Shown here piece by piece: positions 62,957-64,000 of a stretch of 64,000 bases of DNA. The position numbers were made by a program, and so were the translations under genes. The DNA is from Candidatus Omnitrophota bacterium (lineage in GTDB: Bacteria > Omnitrophota > Omnitrophia > Omnitrophales > Aquincolibacteriaceae). The number at the start of each line of letters is the position of its first letter. The first letter of the stretch is position 1. The stretch covers positions 1 through 64,000 of the forward strand of contig CAIJHQ010000045.1 of assembly GCA_903820505.1 (NCBI GenBank), written 5' to 3'. Below the pieces are notes generated by a model. The model did not search any database. It was not told the origin of the DNA and saw nothing but the letters and a program-made list of their open reading frames with translations.

Positions 62957-63635
62957 TAAGAACTTTCCTTAAATAGGGTGTAAAATCTTTGACGTGGTCC
63001 AGACGTTTAATCAATGCGTTACGATCATATTCGATCGCCTTGAATCGAATCTCTTTTTTTTTCAAATCAATGGTTGCATAGGTCGAATCCCCGCCACCCC
63101 GCGGTTGGCCGAGAGATCCCGGATTGATAAGGCGCGTTGACGCGAATCTTCGATTCATCAGGTAGTGCGTATGCCCCATAAAAATATAGTCTGCGGAAAA
63201 ATCCTTTTGAAACGCAATGTCTGTATCGGGATATATATATCCATTCAGAGGATCGTCCGGAGACCCATGACAAACCAGACAACCTAGTTTTGGAATTCTC
63301 AGCATCTTGGGAAGCGCACGCAACCAATCGGCCATCTGGCAGTTTTCTCTCTCGAGTAATAGTTCCATCGAACGTCCATATTTCGAAAGATACTCTGCTG
63401 CAAGCTCGGCATTTCCTTTTTTTATGTCCAAAAATATCTGGTCGTGGTTCCCAAGAACTGCAAAAAGATTTGGGAAAGTTCGAAGCCGATCAAAAATCTC
63501 AATTTGGTCATGATAATATCCGCAAAGGTCCCCAAGAAAGAGATTCATATCTGCGGCCTCGTTCAGTAGCATCTTCTCAGCAGCCTTAAAGGCTACACCA
63601 TTTCCATGGATGTCAGAAAAAACACAGAGTTTCAC
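62949..63635 (-). CDS. Calcineurin-like metallophosphoesterase
   Basis: 228 residues with the five metal motifs: FSDIHGN near the start, FLGDLCGYYHD, VLGNHDQ, VCHGSPDD and FMGHTHYL. Such enzymes (YfcE-like or Ser/Thr phosphatase-like) hydrolyse phosphoesters. Members of the same small group occur in glycan clusters, where removing a sugar phosphate would fit. It overlaps the partial methyltransferase by four bases. Confidence 0.9.
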   Translation of the reverse strand: MKLCVFSDIHGNGVAFKAAEKMLLNEAADMNLFLGDLCGYYHDQIEIFDRLRTFPNLFAVLGNHDQIFLDIKKGNAELAAEYLSKYGRSMELLLERENCQMADWLRALPKMLRIPKLGCLVCHGSPDDPLNGYIYPDTDIAFQKDFSADYIFMGHTHYLMNRRFASTRLINPGSLGQPRGGGDSTYATIDLKKKEIRFKAIEYDRNALIKRLDHVKDFTPYLRKVLNG

Positions 63636-64000
63636 GGCTTCCGCTTACAGTAGTAGGTAAGATCGCGTCCGACACCCATATCCCCCAATATTTCATACAA
63701 GCGCAATAGCTTGTCGGGACTGATCGATTCCAGAAAAAGATCCTGACGGCAACGAAAATAGTGGGTTTCCTTTCCCTTGGAAGGATCATGGATGTAATTT
63801 GTGTTCGCATTCATTAGGTTGAGATCTATGGGATTGTCCGCTACGACGGCGAGGACATCCAATCCTTTTGCATTCAGCATGCGGATCATGCTCTCACGAT
63901 TAAAATAGGAAAGATGATCCGGATACGTCAGCCAAAATTGACGTTGTATGTGCTTCTCAGCAAGCAGATGCTCATGAAGTCTTGAAAAGTCGTTAGGAGC
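63632..64000 (-). CDS. Methyltransferase, C-terminal part (5' end beyond window)
   Basis: The frame is open to the window edge, giving 122 visible codons. It reads QRQFWLTYPDHLSYFNRES then MIRMLNAKGLDVLAVVADNP, the C-terminal part of class I methyltransferases of the WcfE/Methyltransf_23 kind, where DHLSYFNRES precedes a final strand. An internal ATG at 63889 is not the start. Motif I lies outside the window, so the family is supported only by this C-terminal signature. Confidence 0.75.
   Translation of the reverse strand, partial: APNDFSRLHEHLLAEKHIQRQFWLTYPDHLSYFNRESMIRMLNAKGLDVLAVVADNPIDLNLMNANTNYIHDPSKGKETHYFRCRQDLFLESISPDKLLRLYEILGDMGVGRDLTYYCKRKP

Overview
The window is 64 kb of bacterial chromosome, probably from an uncultured Gram-negative-type (diderm) lineage. 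Evidence for two membranes is an OprP-like outer-membrane porin, a heptose-phosphate phosphatase of the LPS pathway, a GT9 heptosyltransferase-like protein and LPS-core type GT2 enzymes. The gap-pgk-tpiA-secG operon and the surface-glycan gene content would fit Omnitrophota or a related candidate phylum; that placement is inference. Every gene I can support is on the minus strand, so transcription runs from high to low coordinates.

Low-coordinate end (1-6449): a glycolytic operon gap-pgk-tpiA-secG with a consensus sigma70 promoter lies downstream of def-fmt-M15 peptidase-DUF4405-VanZ. Region 6450-10163 is a scarred accessory segment between priA and def. It carries a tandem-duplication junction in which the first 25 codons of def are fused to the tail of priA, a YoeB/YefM-type toxin-antitoxin pair between 24-bp direct repeats, a DUF4160 gene and several orphan small genes. 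Then come priA and a family-4 uracil-DNA glycosylase.

Region 12949-32405 is a long surface-polysaccharide block: MGDG-synthase-like glycosyltransferase, gmhB, DegT aminotransferase, GT2, initiating sugar phosphotransferase, two GT4, GT9, the DUF5989/SxtJ/carbamoyltransferase trio, O-antigen ligase, methyltransferase, an L-2-hydroxyglutarate oxidase-like enzyme, more GT2 and two polytopic GT-C-like proteins. Two gene scars are visible in it: a carbamoyltransferase 5' end and a GT2 3' end.

Region 32601-42113 is a complete sulfate uptake and activation locus: Rrf2 regulator, OprP-like porin, sulfate-binding protein, CysT, CysW, a CysA ATPase fused to an APS kinase domain, CysD and CysNC. No PAPS or sulfite reductase gene is present. 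The adjoining block 42189-64000 is a second surface-glycan cluster with three PAPS-type sulfotransferases, two Wzx flippases, a FemAB-like transferase, a second carbamoyltransferase, NeuB, an RmlD-like reductase, an ATP-grasp/GNAT fusion and methyltransferases. The simplest joint reading is that imported sulfate becomes PAPS, which the sulfotransferases use to sulfate a surface glycan. Base composition falls along the window: sampled 60-base lines give 35/60 G+C at 12361, 27/60 at 44041 and 22/60 at 60001, so the second glycan block may have a different history from the first.
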